A DNA stretch of 64,000 bases. Origin: RGIG3528 sp045629005. Its GTDB lineage: Bacteria > Bacillota > Clostridia > Lachnospirales > Lachnospiraceae. The notes beneath the pieces were generated by a model. That model did no database searches and had not been told where the DNA came from. It was given only the letters and a program-made list of their open reading frames with translations. This document shows positions 18,155 through 27,263 of this stretch, piece after piece. Each line of letters opens with the position of its first letter. The first letter of the stretch is position 1. The stretch lies in the NCBI GenBank assembly GCA_045629005.1, contig JAZQQJ010000030.1, positions 34,138 through 98,137 of the forward strand, given 5' to 3'. Made by a program: the position numbers and the translations under genes.

Positions 18155-19234
18155 ATGCGCAGGGGCGCGGAAATGGAGTCTGTTATGAAACTTGAAATGA
18201 ATGAAAGTGAAATAAGGGAAGTCATTGACAAAATTGTAAAGCGTACCATGAAAATGGATCTCACATGGGACTGGCCGTGTGGTGTTGCATACTACGGTAT
18301 TGCAGATGCGTATGAAACAACCAAAAATCCTGAGTATTTAACACTTCTTAAGGACAGAATAGATGAGCTTATCGGCCTTGGCCTTCCCAAGGTTTGGACA
18401 GTAAATGCTTGTGCAATGGGACATTGTCTCATTACACTTTACAATGCAACGGGAGAGCAGAAATACTGGGATATCGTTATGAGTAAAATCGACTATATTC
18501 GTCATGATGCCCTCAGATTCGGAGACAATGTTCTTCAGCATACGGTTTCGGCCAATAACGATTTCCCGGAGCAGTGCTGGGCAGACACTCTTTTCATGGC
18601 TGCTTTCTTCCTTCTCCGTGTTGGCGTTCAGCTTAAGGATGAGGATATGATTGAGGATGCTCTTAATCAGTATTATTGGCACATTCGTTACCTTCAGGAC
18701 AAAGATTCCGGTCTTTTCTACCACGGCTACGACAATATCGCAGGTGATCATATGTCCGGTTTTTACTGGGGCAGAGCAAATGCATGGGCAGCCTTTACAA
18801 TGTCGCAGGTTGGAGAAATCCTTCCCAAGTGCTACCTTTACCCTAAATACATGGATGTTGCGGGCTCTTTGAATGAGCAGCTTGCAGCAATTAAGCTTCT
18901 TCAGAGTGAGAACGGCCTTTGGAGAACAATTCTTGACGATCCGGATTCCTACGAAGAGATTTCAGCGTCTGCAGGTATTGCGGCTGCCATGGTTTCAAGA
19001 GGCAATCCTTTACACACAAAATATCTTAACAAATCCATCAAGGGCATGCTCGAAAATGTAACTTCAGACGGTAAGGTCCTTAATGTTTCGGGCGGTACTG
19101 CTGTTATGAATGACAGAGACGGTTACAGAAACATTTCCCGTGACTGGATGCAGGGATGGGGCCAGGGGCTCGCACTTGCGTTCTTTGACAGGGTACTTAT
19201 TTCAGGCACTATAGCAAAGGACGGAGCTTTATAA
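18155..19234 (+). CDS. Unsaturated rhamnogalacturonyl hydrolase, glycoside hydrolase family 105 (YteR-like)
   Basis: Hydrolyses the unsaturated galacturonosyl-rhamnose units left by PL11 and PL26. Up to 359 residues. Family signatures are MDLTWDWPCGVAYYGI near the start, NDFPEQCWADTLFMA with the expected catalytic Asp at 144 counted from ATG 18155, GFYWGRANAWAAF, and a C-terminal GWGQGLALAF. The alpha/alpha-barrel length matches YteR. The start is uncertain: ATG 18155 has AGGAA nearby, while ATG 18185 has GGAG at 6 bases, giving 349 residues with all motifs kept. No signal peptide is present. It is first in the operon ending with rhaD, 14 bases before the esterase gene. Confidence 0.92.
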   Translation: MRRGAEMESVMKLEMNESEIREVIDKIVKRTMKMDLTWDWPCGVAYYGIADAYETTKNPEYLTLLKDRIDELIGLGLPKVWTVNACAMGHCLITLYNATGEQKYWDIVMSKIDYIRHDALRFGDNVLQHTVSANNDFPEQCWADTLFMAAFFLLRVGVQLKDEDMIEDALNQYYWHIRYLQDKDSGLFYHGYDNIAGDHMSGFYWGRANAWAAFTMSQVGEILPKCYLYPKYMDVAGSLNEQLAAIKLLQSENGLWRTILDDPDSYEEISASAGIAAAMVSRGNPLHTKYLNKSIKGMLENVTSDGKVLNVSGGTAVMNDRDGYRNISRDWMQGWGQGLALAFFDRVLISGTIAKDGAL

Positions 19235-19248
19235 AAGCAGAGGCTGAG

Positions 19249-21000
19249 ATGAATTCTGAAAGGTTTGTTTTTGGCAAATCAGATAATGACAACTGCATTA
19301 ATGTCGGGCCTGACACCTTATTCAGCGAAGAAAAAGGATACGGCTTTGTTACTCAGCAGAATATGTATTCCGATGAGAATCTGACAATTCCCGATATGTG
19401 TAACAACTTTACGTTGCCGGCATATTATAGATCCGAGCAGGTGCTTAGGGTGCTTCAGAATGACACCGGATGCTATGTGAACTCCCGTGAAGTCTGTGAG
19501 AGACTTTCTGCAGAGGAAGGAAGGCTTATTCCGCTCTACTTCAGAAAACTTGTGCAGAGATCCGGAAACTATAGGGTTTCCGTGAAACTGTCAGGCTCCG
19601 GAGAGGTGCTCGTTTTTACGGGGACAAGACGTTTGGTTTACAAGGGTGTTGTCGACAAAATCGCAGAAGTTTCCTTTATTGCAAATGTCTGCTATGTCAT
19701 ACCGCGTGGCTTTACAAATGTACATGAGCGAAGAAGCATTGACATAAGTGTTCTTGGAGAAAATGTCATTCTTTCGGAAATTGAGATTACTCCGGTTTCG
19801 TGTCCTACATTTTACATTTGCGGTGACTCAACGGTTACCGATCAGTCGGCAGACGTTCCGTATGCACCGGGCACAAGCTATTCGGGTTGGGGACAGATGC
19901 TTCCGTTACATTTTACGGGGGAAATTGCAGTTTCAAACCATGCTCATTCCGGTCTTACTACCGAAAGCTTCAGAAGTGAAGGTCATTATTCCATCATACA
20001 GGCAATGATTAAGCCGGGCGACTATATTTGCTTCCAGTTTGCCCATAACGATCAGAAGCTTGCTTATCTCAAGGCTTATGAAGGCTATTATCAAAGACTT
20101 TCCGAGTATATCGACGAAGCACGCAAGGTTGGAGCAAATCCAATCATCATAACGCCTCTTGCGAGAAATACATGGAAGGCTGACGGCTCGGGTTACAACG
20201 ATCTTTTGAAGGAATATGCCGAGAGCTGCATTAAGCTCGGACAGGACAAGAACGTGCCTGTTATCGATCTTCATAAGTTCAGCATGGATGAAATCCTGAA
20301 AGTCGGTATGGAAAGCTCCAAACGCTATTACTTCCCTAAGGATTATACTCATACAAACGATTACGGTGCCTACAAAATGGCACGTTTTATAGCAAGGGCA
20401 ATAAAGGATTTTAAAAAGGCTTCTGTAAATAACCCGTATGCAAGGCTTTCAGAGCTTATTACGATAAATACAGGTGCGTGGGATACGGATGTTATTCCTG
20501 TTGTCCCGGAAATACCTGAAAAGTTCAGAACAAAGGATAATGCGGGTGCCGAAAAGCTTTTTGATAAGCTTGAACGCCCGAAGGATTTACTGCTTCGTGC
20601 AGAAGCACTTGATATGGTTATAAAGACCGCAAGGTTCTTCCCGACAAATGTCTTTAATGACCTTTATGATGACATCGTGGGACATGAGTGGTATGCAGGC
20701 ACGGTACAGTGTGCGTACCAGAACGGTGTCATTCCGTGCGGTATGGTTAAGGACAGGAATTTCAGGCCTGAGGAGCCTGTTACTCTGGGCGATTTCCTTT
20801 GCTTCCTTATGGGAGCATATACAAGCCGTAAAACTCTCCCGAGTGATAAAGCTTGTACTTTCAATCCTTCCTGTGAGGATTATGCATTAAAGTTTATTTG
20901 TGCGGCAGCGGTTATCGGACTCGTTTCCGAAGCTGATGACCTGAATGCCCACATAACACGACGCCGCGCTGCAGATTTGTGCGTGGCAGTCGAATTATAA
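19249..21000 (+). CDS. Rhamnogalacturonan acetylesterase, SGNH hydrolase, CE12 type
   Basis: A 583-residue cytoplasmic esterase expected to remove acetyl groups from galacturonic acid in RG-I fragments. A beta-rich N-terminal part (about 1-185) precedes the SGNH domain: GDSTVTDQ at 192 onward with nucleophile Ser194, the Gly block in NHAHSGLTTESF, the Asn block in QFAHNDQK, and the catalytic pair Asp365-x-x-His368 in DYTHTNDYG. These match YesY/RhgT. The last 180 residues (from about 405) are extra and mostly helical, with no motif I recognise. It is positioned between GH105 and GH112, with short gaps typical of co-translation. Confidence 0.87.
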   Translation: MNSERFVFGKSDNDNCINVGPDTLFSEEKGYGFVTQQNMYSDENLTIPDMCNNFTLPAYYRSEQVLRVLQNDTGCYVNSREVCERLSAEEGRLIPLYFRKLVQRSGNYRVSVKLSGSGEVLVFTGTRRLVYKGVVDKIAEVSFIANVCYVIPRGFTNVHERRSIDISVLGENVILSEIEITPVSCPTFYICGDSTVTDQSADVPYAPGTSYSGWGQMLPLHFTGEIAVSNHAHSGLTTESFRSEGHYSIIQAMIKPGDYICFQFAHNDQKLAYLKAYEGYYQRLSEYIDEARKVGANPIIITPLARNTWKADGSGYNDLLKEYAESCIKLGQDKNVPVIDLHKFSMDEILKVGMESSKRYYFPKDYTHTNDYGAYKMARFIARAIKDFKKASVNNPYARLSELITINTGAWDTDVIPVVPEIPEKFRTKDNAGAEKLFDKLERPKDLLLRAEALDMVIKTARFFPTNVFNDLYDDIVGHEWYAGTVQCAYQNGVIPCGMVKDRNFRPEEPVTLGDFLCFLMGAYTSRKTLPSDKACTFNPSCEDYALKFICAAAVIGLVSEADDLNAHITRRRAADLCVAVEL

Positions 21001-21055
21001 AAAGCGTAAAAGTTGACGGATTTACCGCATGGCGGTAGTCAGGAAAGGTACTGAT

Positions 21056-23206
21056 ATGCAAAAAGGCGGATTTACTTTACCGGGTGAAGCCGGTTACGAA
21101 AAGTTAACATTGGAGCTTGCAGAGAAGTGGGGCGCGGATGTAATCCGTGACAGTGACGGAACGAAGCTTTCGGATGAAATTACCAACTCCGGATATGGCA
21201 TCTATTCCACAATCTGCATAATCAGAGAGCATAACGAGTGGGCAAAAAAGAACCTCGACAAGCTTCAGCAGACATTCCTCTGCACAGAGCCTGTTGTCGC
21301 TTCTGAAAACAGCCTTACAATTATTCTCCTTGAAAATTTCTTTGACGGACAGTTTATGGTTAACGACACCGATCGTGCCATGAAGTACTGGCAGGTGTAC
21401 GACCGCACAACCGACAGTGTTGTTCCTCAGTCAAAATGGACTTACGACAAGGCATCGGGCTCGGTAACACTTTCAGGTATTACTCCCTGGCATAAATACA
21501 CGGTAAGCTTCCTTGCATATCGTATATGGGAAGAGATTTCCATGTACAACCATACAACAAACAACTGGGACAAAGAGCATCTTATGCAAATCGATCCTAT
21601 CTGGCCCGAAACGAGAGAGTATCTTCGTGACTGGATGGACACATGGTGCAAGGAGCATCCTTCAACGACAGTTGTCCGCTTTACATCGATGTTCTACAAC
21701 TTTGTATGGATTTGGGGCGCAGACACAAGATGCAGAAATCTTTACTCAGACTGGGCTTCCTATGATTTCACCGTGAGTGATCTTGCTCTTGATCTTTTTG
21801 CAGAACAATATGGCTATACAATGACTGCGGAAGACTTTATTAACAAGGGCAGGCTTCATGTAACACACGTTCCCGCAGACAGGAGAAAGAGAGCGTGGAT
21901 GGACTTCGTAAACAGCAACGTTGTTGCTTTCGGTACGGAGCTTATAAATCTTGTTCACTCCTACGGAAAGAGAGCATACGTCTTCTACGATGACAGCTGG
22001 GTAGGCGTAGAGCCTTACAGAAAGGAATTCGAAAAGTTCGGTTTTGACGGCATCATTAAGTGCGTTTTCTCAGGCTTTGAAGTTCGTCTCTGCTCAGGTG
22101 TAAAGGCAGACACGCATGAAATTCGTCTTCACCCTTACCTTTTCCCTGTAGGTCTCGGCGGACTTCCGACGTTTGCCGAAGGCGGCGACCCGACCAGGGA
22201 TGCTGCTCAGTACTGGGTTAATGTAAGACGTGCTCTTTTAAGAAGTAAAATTGACAGAATAGGTCTTGGCGGCTATCTCCACCTTGTGGAGGGCTTCCCT
22301 GATTTCGTAGAATATATTGCTAAAATCTCCGACGAGTTTAGAAAACTTAAACAGCTTCATGAGTCCGGAAAGCCCTATGCAATTAACGCTAAGGTTGCTG
22401 TTCTTCATTATTGGGGCAGTTTACGTTCATGGACACTATCAGGACATTTCCATGAGACTTATATGCATGACCTCATTCATGTAAATGAGGCTCTTTCAGG
22501 TCTTCCCGTTGATGTATCGTTCATAAGCTTTGACGACGTTAAAAAGGGTGCCTTGAAGGACTTCGATGTAGTAATCAATGCAGGTGCCATGGGAAGCGCA
22601 TGGAGCGGCGGAGATGCCTGGAATGATATCGATATGGTATCCGCACTTACAGAGTGGGTTTACAACGGCGGCACATTTATCGGTGTTAATGAGCCTTCTG
22701 CAACAAACGAGGGAGGTAATGTATTTAAGCTTTCGCACGTTCTTGGCGTTGATGAGGACACAATTGACAGAGTTTGCCACGGAAAGTGGAGCTTTGATAC
22801 AGACAAAGTCGCCGCAGGAAAGCTTATGCCCGAAAAGGCATATGTTCTTCCGAAATCAAAATGTCATCTTACTGATGGTAGAGCGGTCGTACTCAGCGAG
22901 TCTGAGGGCGCACCTACGTTTACCAACTGCAAATTCGGCTCAGGACAGGGTTTTTACCTTTCCTCCTTTACAACCTGTCCTGAGAACAACCGAATGCTTT
23001 TGAACATACTTCTTGCATGCGCAGGACAGGAATCCGGAAAGTACATTACCGACAATCTTTTTACCGAGTGTGCTTTCTATCCTGATACAAAGACTCTTGT
23101 TGTAATCAACAACTCAGGAGAAGAGCAGAAAACAACTATTAAAACAGATGCAGGAAACAGAGAGTTTACACTTGCACCTTATGACTCAGTTATAGTACAG
23201 TTATAG
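21056..23206 (+). CDS. GH112 phosphorylase, probably D-galactosyl-beta-1,4-L-rhamnose phosphorylase
   Basis: A GH112 enzyme splits a beta-galactoside with phosphate, giving galactose-1-phosphate. The frame opens at 21029, but ATG 21056 is preferred: AGGAAAGG lies 7 bases before it and the family N-terminus GGFTLPGEAGYE follows at once, giving 716 residues. Signatures include WGADVIRDSDGT, TNNWDKEH, and FYDDSWVGVEPY, whose second Asp (313) matches the expected catalytic acid position. GH112 contains lacto-N-biose/galacto-N-biose phosphorylases and galactosyl-rhamnose phosphorylase. Because this gene sits next to rhaB, rhaA and rhaD and after RG-I enzymes, the rhamnose-specific type is much more likely. 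It frees L-rhamnose from galactosylated RG-I units while saving ATP. Confidence 0.88.
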   Translation: MQKGGFTLPGEAGYEKLTLELAEKWGADVIRDSDGTKLSDEITNSGYGIYSTICIIREHNEWAKKNLDKLQQTFLCTEPVVASENSLTIILLENFFDGQFMVNDTDRAMKYWQVYDRTTDSVVPQSKWTYDKASGSVTLSGITPWHKYTVSFLAYRIWEEISMYNHTTNNWDKEHLMQIDPIWPETREYLRDWMDTWCKEHPSTTVVRFTSMFYNFVWIWGADTRCRNLYSDWASYDFTVSDLALDLFAEQYGYTMTAEDFINKGRLHVTHVPADRRKRAWMDFVNSNVVAFGTELINLVHSYGKRAYVFYDDSWVGVEPYRKEFEKFGFDGIIKCVFSGFEVRLCSGVKADTHEIRLHPYLFPVGLGGLPTFAEGGDPTRDAAQYWVNVRRALLRSKIDRIGLGGYLHLVEGFPDFVEYIAKISDEFRKLKQLHESGKPYAINAKVAVLHYWGSLRSWTLSGHFHETYMHDLIHVNEALSGLPVDVSFISFDDVKKGALKDFDVVINAGAMGSAWSGGDAWNDIDMVSALTEWVYNGGTFIGVNEPSATNEGGNVFKLSHVLGVDEDTIDRVCHGKWSFDTDKVAAGKLMPEKAYVLPKSKCHLTDGRAVVLSESEGAPTFTNCKFGSGQGFYLSSFTTCPENNRMLLNILLACAGQESGKYITDNLFTECAFYPDTKTLVVINNSGEEQKTTIKTDAGNREFTLAPYDSVIVQL

Positions 23207-23225
23207 GTGTAAGGAGGAGAATTGT

Positions 23226-24551
23226 ATGATTCATCTTGCAATCGATATAGGAGCTTCATCGGGCAGGCACATTGTTGCCAGAAGAGAAGCCGGAAAAATG
23301 AGCATGAAGGAAATTTACCGCTTCGAAAACGGTGCAGTAAAAGAGGACAAGGCTCTTGTGTGGGATATTGACAGACTTTGCAAAGAGGTTGTGAAAGGCC
23401 TTGCGGAGTGCAAACGCGCAGGAATTGTTCCCGACTCCATCGGTATTGATACATGGGGCGTTGATTATGTCCTTCTTGATGAGAAAAATGAGCCTATAAA
23501 GCCTGTTTACTGTTATCGTGACGAAAGAGGCAGCAAAGCAACGCATTCCGTTCATGAAATTGTGCCCTTTGAAGAGCTTTACAGACACACAGGCATCCAG
23601 TTCGAGCCGTTCAATACCGTATACCAGTTCTACGCCGATAAGGTTAGCGGCAGGCTTGATGCGGCAAACGATTTTCTTATGCTTCCCGAGTACCTTGCGT
23701 TTTATCTCTCCGGTGTGAAGAGACACGAATATACAAACTGCTCCACAACAGGAATGATAAATGCGTCTACAGGTAAATGGGACAAGGAACTTATTGATAA
23801 ACTCGGTTATCCTGAAAAGTTTTTTGAAGAGGAGCCCATTATTGCACCGGTTACTCTTGGCGAACTTCGAAAGGAGATTGTTGATCAGGTCGGCTTCAAT
23901 GCGGACGTAATTCTGCCCGCAACACATGACACCGGCTCTGCGGTTGCCTCTCTCATAGAAACTTCCCATGAGAATTCAATATTCATTTCCAGCGGCACAT
24001 GGAGCCTTATGGGAGTGGAGCTTAAATCCCCGATTACCGACGAAAAGGCACTTGCTGCGAATTTCTCCAACGAAGGCGGCATCGGTACAATCAGATTCTT
24101 AAAGAATATTATGGGTCTCTGGCTTGTTCAGTGCCTGAAAAAAGAACTTAATGACCAGTACTCCTTTGCGGACCTTGCAAAAATGGCCAAGGAGGAAGAA
24201 GGTTTTGACTACCGTCTTGATGTCAATGCGGAAAGATACCTTGCCCCGCAGTCTGTTATGGCAGTAATCGCAAAAGATTGCTTTGATAAAAGATGGCCTG
24301 TCCCGACATCTGCAGGGCAGTATGCATACGCAATATATAACAGCCTTGCACATTGCTATGACGGTGTTGCAAGAGAGCTTGAATCGGTTACGGGCAGACA
24401 TTATGACTCCATCTGCATAATAGGCGGAGGCTCAAACAATACATATCTTAACGAACTTACAGAGAAAATAACCGGAAAAAAGGTTATTCTCGGTTCTTCC
24501 GAAGCAACTGCTCTCGGAAATATACTTTTACAGGAGGCAGCATATGTATAA
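23226..24551 (+). CDS. rhaB: L-rhamnulose kinase
   Basis: Phosphorylates L-rhamnulose to rhamnulose-1-phosphate using ATP. 441 residues of FGGY-family fold, somewhat shorter than the roughly 490 of Escherichia coli. The N-terminal phosphate motif LAIDIGASSGRH, IDTWGVDYVLLD, the central CSTTGMIN and SSGTWSLMGVE, and the C-terminal GGGSNNTYLNELTEKITGK adenosine motif are all present. AAGGAGGAG precedes ATG 23226. The last 8 bases overlap rhaA, indicating coupled translation. Confidence 0.95.
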   Translation: MIHLAIDIGASSGRHIVARREAGKMSMKEIYRFENGAVKEDKALVWDIDRLCKEVVKGLAECKRAGIVPDSIGIDTWGVDYVLLDEKNEPIKPVYCYRDERGSKATHSVHEIVPFEELYRHTGIQFEPFNTVYQFYADKVSGRLDAANDFLMLPEYLAFYLSGVKRHEYTNCSTTGMINASTGKWDKELIDKLGYPEKFFEEEPIIAPVTLGELRKEIVDQVGFNADVILPATHDTGSAVASLIETSHENSIFISSGTWSLMGVELKSPITDEKALAANFSNEGGIGTIRFLKNIMGLWLVQCLKKELNDQYSFADLAKMAKEEEGFDYRLDVNAERYLAPQSVMAVIAKDCFDKRWPVPTSAGQYAYAIYNSLAHCYDGVARELESVTGRHYDSICIIGGGSNNTYLNELTEKITGKKVILGSSEATALGNILLQEAAYV

Positions 24552-25776
24552 TGATGCAAAAGAAGCTTATGCAAAGCTTGGCGTTGATACCGAAAAAGCA
24601 ATAGAGCGCCTTAAGAATGTTACGGTTTCCGTACATTGCTGGCAGGGTGATGACGTTGTCGGATTTGATTCCAAGGAAGCTCTTTCAGGCGGCATCCAGA
24701 CGACAGGAAATTATCCCGGAAAGGCAAGAACTCCGGAAGAGCTTATGGCAGACTTCAGTCTTGCCGCAAAGCTTACACCCGGAAAGAAAAAGCTTAATCT
24801 TCATGCAAGCTATGCCATCTTTAAGGATGGAGAATTCGCTGACAGAGATAAGATTAAGCCCGAGCATTTCTCAGCATGGGTTGATTATGCAAAGAAAAAC
24901 GGCTATGGCATCGATTTCAATCCTACATATTTCTCACATCCAATGGTAAAGGATGGTCTCACACTTTCCTCACCCGATGAGAACGTAAGAAAGTTCTGGA
25001 TTGAGCACGGCAAGCGCTGCATAGAAATTTCCGAATATTTCGCAAAGGAAACAGGTGTTCCCTGCGTTATGAACATCTGGATTCCCGATGGTTTTAAGGA
25101 CTGGCCGGCAGACAGACTTGCGCCAAGAAAGCGTTTTGCGGAAGCGCTTGATGAAATTCTTTCCGTACCTTACGACAAGTCAAAGGTGTTCGTTACGCTT
25201 GAGTCAAAGGTGTTCGGTATAGGACTTGAAGCGTATACTGTCGGCTCTGCGGAATTCTGCATGAACTACGTAAATTCACGCCACATCACACCTCTTATGG
25301 ATAACGGTCATTATCATCCTACAGAGATGGTTTCCGATAAGATTTCTTCACAGCTTCTTTTCAACGACCGCATTGCTCTTCATGTTACAAGACCTATGCG
25401 TTGGGATTCCGACCATGTAGTTCTTTTCGATGATGAGACACGTGAGATGATGAAAGAAATCGTTCGAGCAGATGCCCTTGAAAGAGTATTCATCGCTACA
25501 GACTACTTTGATGCATCAATCAATCGTATTTCTGCGTGGGTAACAGGCTTACGCTCTGTGCAGAAGGCACTTCTTTATGCACTTCTTGAGCCCGCTTCAC
25601 TTAAGAAACTTCAAGAAGAGGGAGATTTCACACAGCTTATGGTACGTCAGGAGGAGCTTAAGACAATGCCCTTCGGAGATGTATGGAATGAGTATTTAAG
25701 CCGCTGCGGCATTACAGCAGACTACTATTCAGAAATTAAAAAGTACGAGGATACAGTACTTAAGGAGAGAAAATGA
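24544..25776 (+). CDS. rhaA: L-rhamnose isomerase
   Basis: Converts L-rhamnose to L-rhamnulose, the step between the mutarotase (14220) and the kinase. 410 residues, normal length. Signatures are HCWQGDDVVGFD near the start, LNLHASYAIF, IDFNPTYFSHP, NIWIPDGFKD and the metal-binding run MDNGHYHPTEMVSDK followed by the aspartates in WDSDHVVLFDD. Cytoplasmic, Mn2+-dependent family. AGGAGG sits inside the end of rhaB before ATG 24544. It overlaps rhaD by 4 bases (ATGA). Confidence 0.96.
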   Translation: MYNDAKEAYAKLGVDTEKAIERLKNVTVSVHCWQGDDVVGFDSKEALSGGIQTTGNYPGKARTPEELMADFSLAAKLTPGKKKLNLHASYAIFKDGEFADRDKIKPEHFSAWVDYAKKNGYGIDFNPTYFSHPMVKDGLTLSSPDENVRKFWIEHGKRCIEISEYFAKETGVPCVMNIWIPDGFKDWPADRLAPRKRFAEALDEILSVPYDKSKVFVTLESKVFGIGLEAYTVGSAEFCMNYVNSRHITPLMDNGHYHPTEMVSDKISSQLLFNDRIALHVTRPMRWDSDHVVLFDDETREMMKEIVRADALERVFIATDYFDASINRISAWVTGLRSVQKALLYALLEPASLKKLQEEGDFTQLMVRQEELKTMPFGDVWNEYLSRCGITADYYSEIKKYEDTVLKERK

Positions 25777-26591
25777 AGAACATTCTGAACGCTCCCTTTG
25801 TGGAGGAAATGAAGGACATTACCCTTAACATGTACAATCAGGGATGGGATGAGAGAAACGGTGGCAATATTTCTGTTCTCCTTGATGAGAAGGAGGTTGC
25901 GGAGTATCTTGATCTTACAAAGGTTATCCGTACCATTCCTACAGGCTTTGATGCATCTTTCCTCAAGGGACGCATTTTCATCGTTACAGGTACAGGAAAG
26001 TACTTTAAAAATGTTACAAAGGATCCCGAGACAAACCTCGGTATCGTTCGTATTGCAGAAGACGGTACAACGGCTGAACTCCTTTGGGGCTATAAGGACG
26101 GTGGAAAGTTCACTTCCGAGTTCCCTGCACACATGATGAGCCACATTGCACGTCTTAAGCAGGATCCGGCACACAGAGTTGTTATGCACTGCCATCCGAC
26201 ATATACTCTTGCAATGAACTTTGTTCATGAGTTAAGTGATGCAAAGCTTACACATTCTCTTTGGCAGATGTGTACAGAGTGCATGGTTGTTTTCCCTGAC
26301 GGCATCGGTGTTCTTCCCTGGATGCTTTGCGGCAATAACGAAATCGGCGAAGCTACAGCAAAGAAGATGGAAAAATACAGGCTTGTAGTCTGGGGACTTC
26401 ACGGCATCTACGGCACGGGAAAAGACATTGATGAAGCTTTCGGTCTCATTGAAACCGTTGAAAAGGCAGCCAAACTCTATATGCTTGCAGCATCAACAGG
26501 AATGCCCCGCATCAATACAATCACAAATGACCAGCTCCGCGTTATTGCAGAAGCCTTCAAGGTTCAGTACAGAGAGGATTTCCTTCTCTAA
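25773..26591 (+). CDS. rhaD: L-rhamnulose-1-phosphate aldolase
   Basis: A class II aldolase that splits L-rhamnulose-1-phosphate to dihydroxyacetone phosphate and L-lactaldehyde. 272 residues, as in other bacteria. The motifs GWDERNGGNISV, the Zn ligands in MHCHPTYTLAMNF, and the later WGLHGIYGTG histidine are in place. The start overlaps rhaA by 4 bases and a strong terminator follows, so it ends the operon. No lactaldehyde reductase or microcompartment gene is in this window. Confidence 0.96.
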   Translation: MKNILNAPFVEEMKDITLNMYNQGWDERNGGNISVLLDEKEVAEYLDLTKVIRTIPTGFDASFLKGRIFIVTGTGKYFKNVTKDPETNLGIVRIAEDGTTAELLWGYKDGGKFTSEFPAHMMSHIARLKQDPAHRVVMHCHPTYTLAMNFVHELSDAKLTHSLWQMCTECMVVFPDGIGVLPWMLCGNNEIGEATAKKMEKYRLVVWGLHGIYGTGKDIDEAFGLIETVEKAAKLYMLAASTGMPRINTITNDQLRVIAEAFKVQYREDFLL

Positions 26592-26611
26592 TCAGTTTCG
26601 GTTTACTTATG

Positions 26612-26649
26612 CCCCATGAAGTGATATCATCCTTCATGGGGAGTTTTTT
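26612..26649 (+). terminator. Intrinsic terminator of the RG-I/rhamnose operon
   Basis: A perfect 10-bp stem CCCCATGAAG/CTTCATGGGG (26612-26621 with 26632-26641) is followed by AG and six T. It ends only two bases before the next ATG (26652), so that gene's ribosome site is effectively the terminator tail. Confidence 0.9.
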
Positions 26650-26651
26650 AT

Positions 26652-27263
26652 ATGCTGCATGACAAAGATATAAGAGAACCCTTGTTCGATTTTTTGGATG
26701 ATAATTTCGGCAAGGTGAGAATAATAGAAGAGAAGACCATGGGCAAGGCCAGAGCGGATGTGCTTATGGTTACAGGGAACGCATTGTACGGCATTGAAAT
26801 AAAAAGCGATGCCGATACTTATGAGCGCCTTGAAACGCAGGTTAAGTATTATAACCTTTATTTTGAATACAACATCGTATGCGTTGGAAGCAAGCATGCG
26901 GAACACATTTGTGAACATGTGCCTGAATGGTGGGGCATTATTACCGTTGAAGAAGTTAATGGTAAGGCTGACCTCTTTTATTTAAGGCATGCACAGATGA
27001 ATCCGAAAGCAGCAAGAAGCCTCAGAATGTTTGTAAAACGTGACATCAAGTTCTTATGGAGACCGGAATTAAATCACATACTTGCTTATTACACCAAATA
27101 CAAGTACTCCGATAAAAGCAAAAAGTTCATTCAGGACTTCATACTTGAAAAAGCAGACATGAATGAACTTCTTGAAAAAATTTGTAATGAACTCTTTGAA
27201 AGAGATTATACCAAAGGCATTGCTGAAATTGAGGAATACCGTAAGTCACAGAAGAAAAAGTAA
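26652..27263 (+). CDS. sce7726-like protein with PD-(D/E)XK nuclease fold
   Basis: A 203-residue protein. The N-terminal half shows the restriction-endonuclease-like core: an early Glu, RADVLMV with the motif Asp, then YGIEIKSDADTYERL with the E-x-K pair, and QVKYYNLYFEYNIVCV with the Q-x-x-x-Y motif. This pattern matches sce7726/MmcB-type proteins of unknown physiological role, possibly in DNA repair or defence. The C-terminal third is helical and basic. It starts just after the rhamnose terminator and has no clear ribosome site, so expression may be low or by read-through. It ends tail-to-tail with the CotH gene with no intervening base. The fold call is moderately sure; the function is not. 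Confidence 0.65.
   Translation: MLHDKDIREPLFDFLDDNFGKVRIIEEKTMGKARADVLMVTGNALYGIEIKSDADTYERLETQVKYYNLYFEYNIVCVGSKHAEHICEHVPEWWGIITVEEVNGKADLFYLRHAQMNPKAARSLRMFVKRDIKFLWRPELNHILAYYTKYKYSDKSKKFIQDFILEKADMNELLEKICNELFERDYTKGIAEIEEYRKSQKKK

Noticed and set aside
23256..23969. 237-residue minus-strand open frame inside rhaB
   Set aside because: Antisense shadow of a conserved kinase with no independent support.
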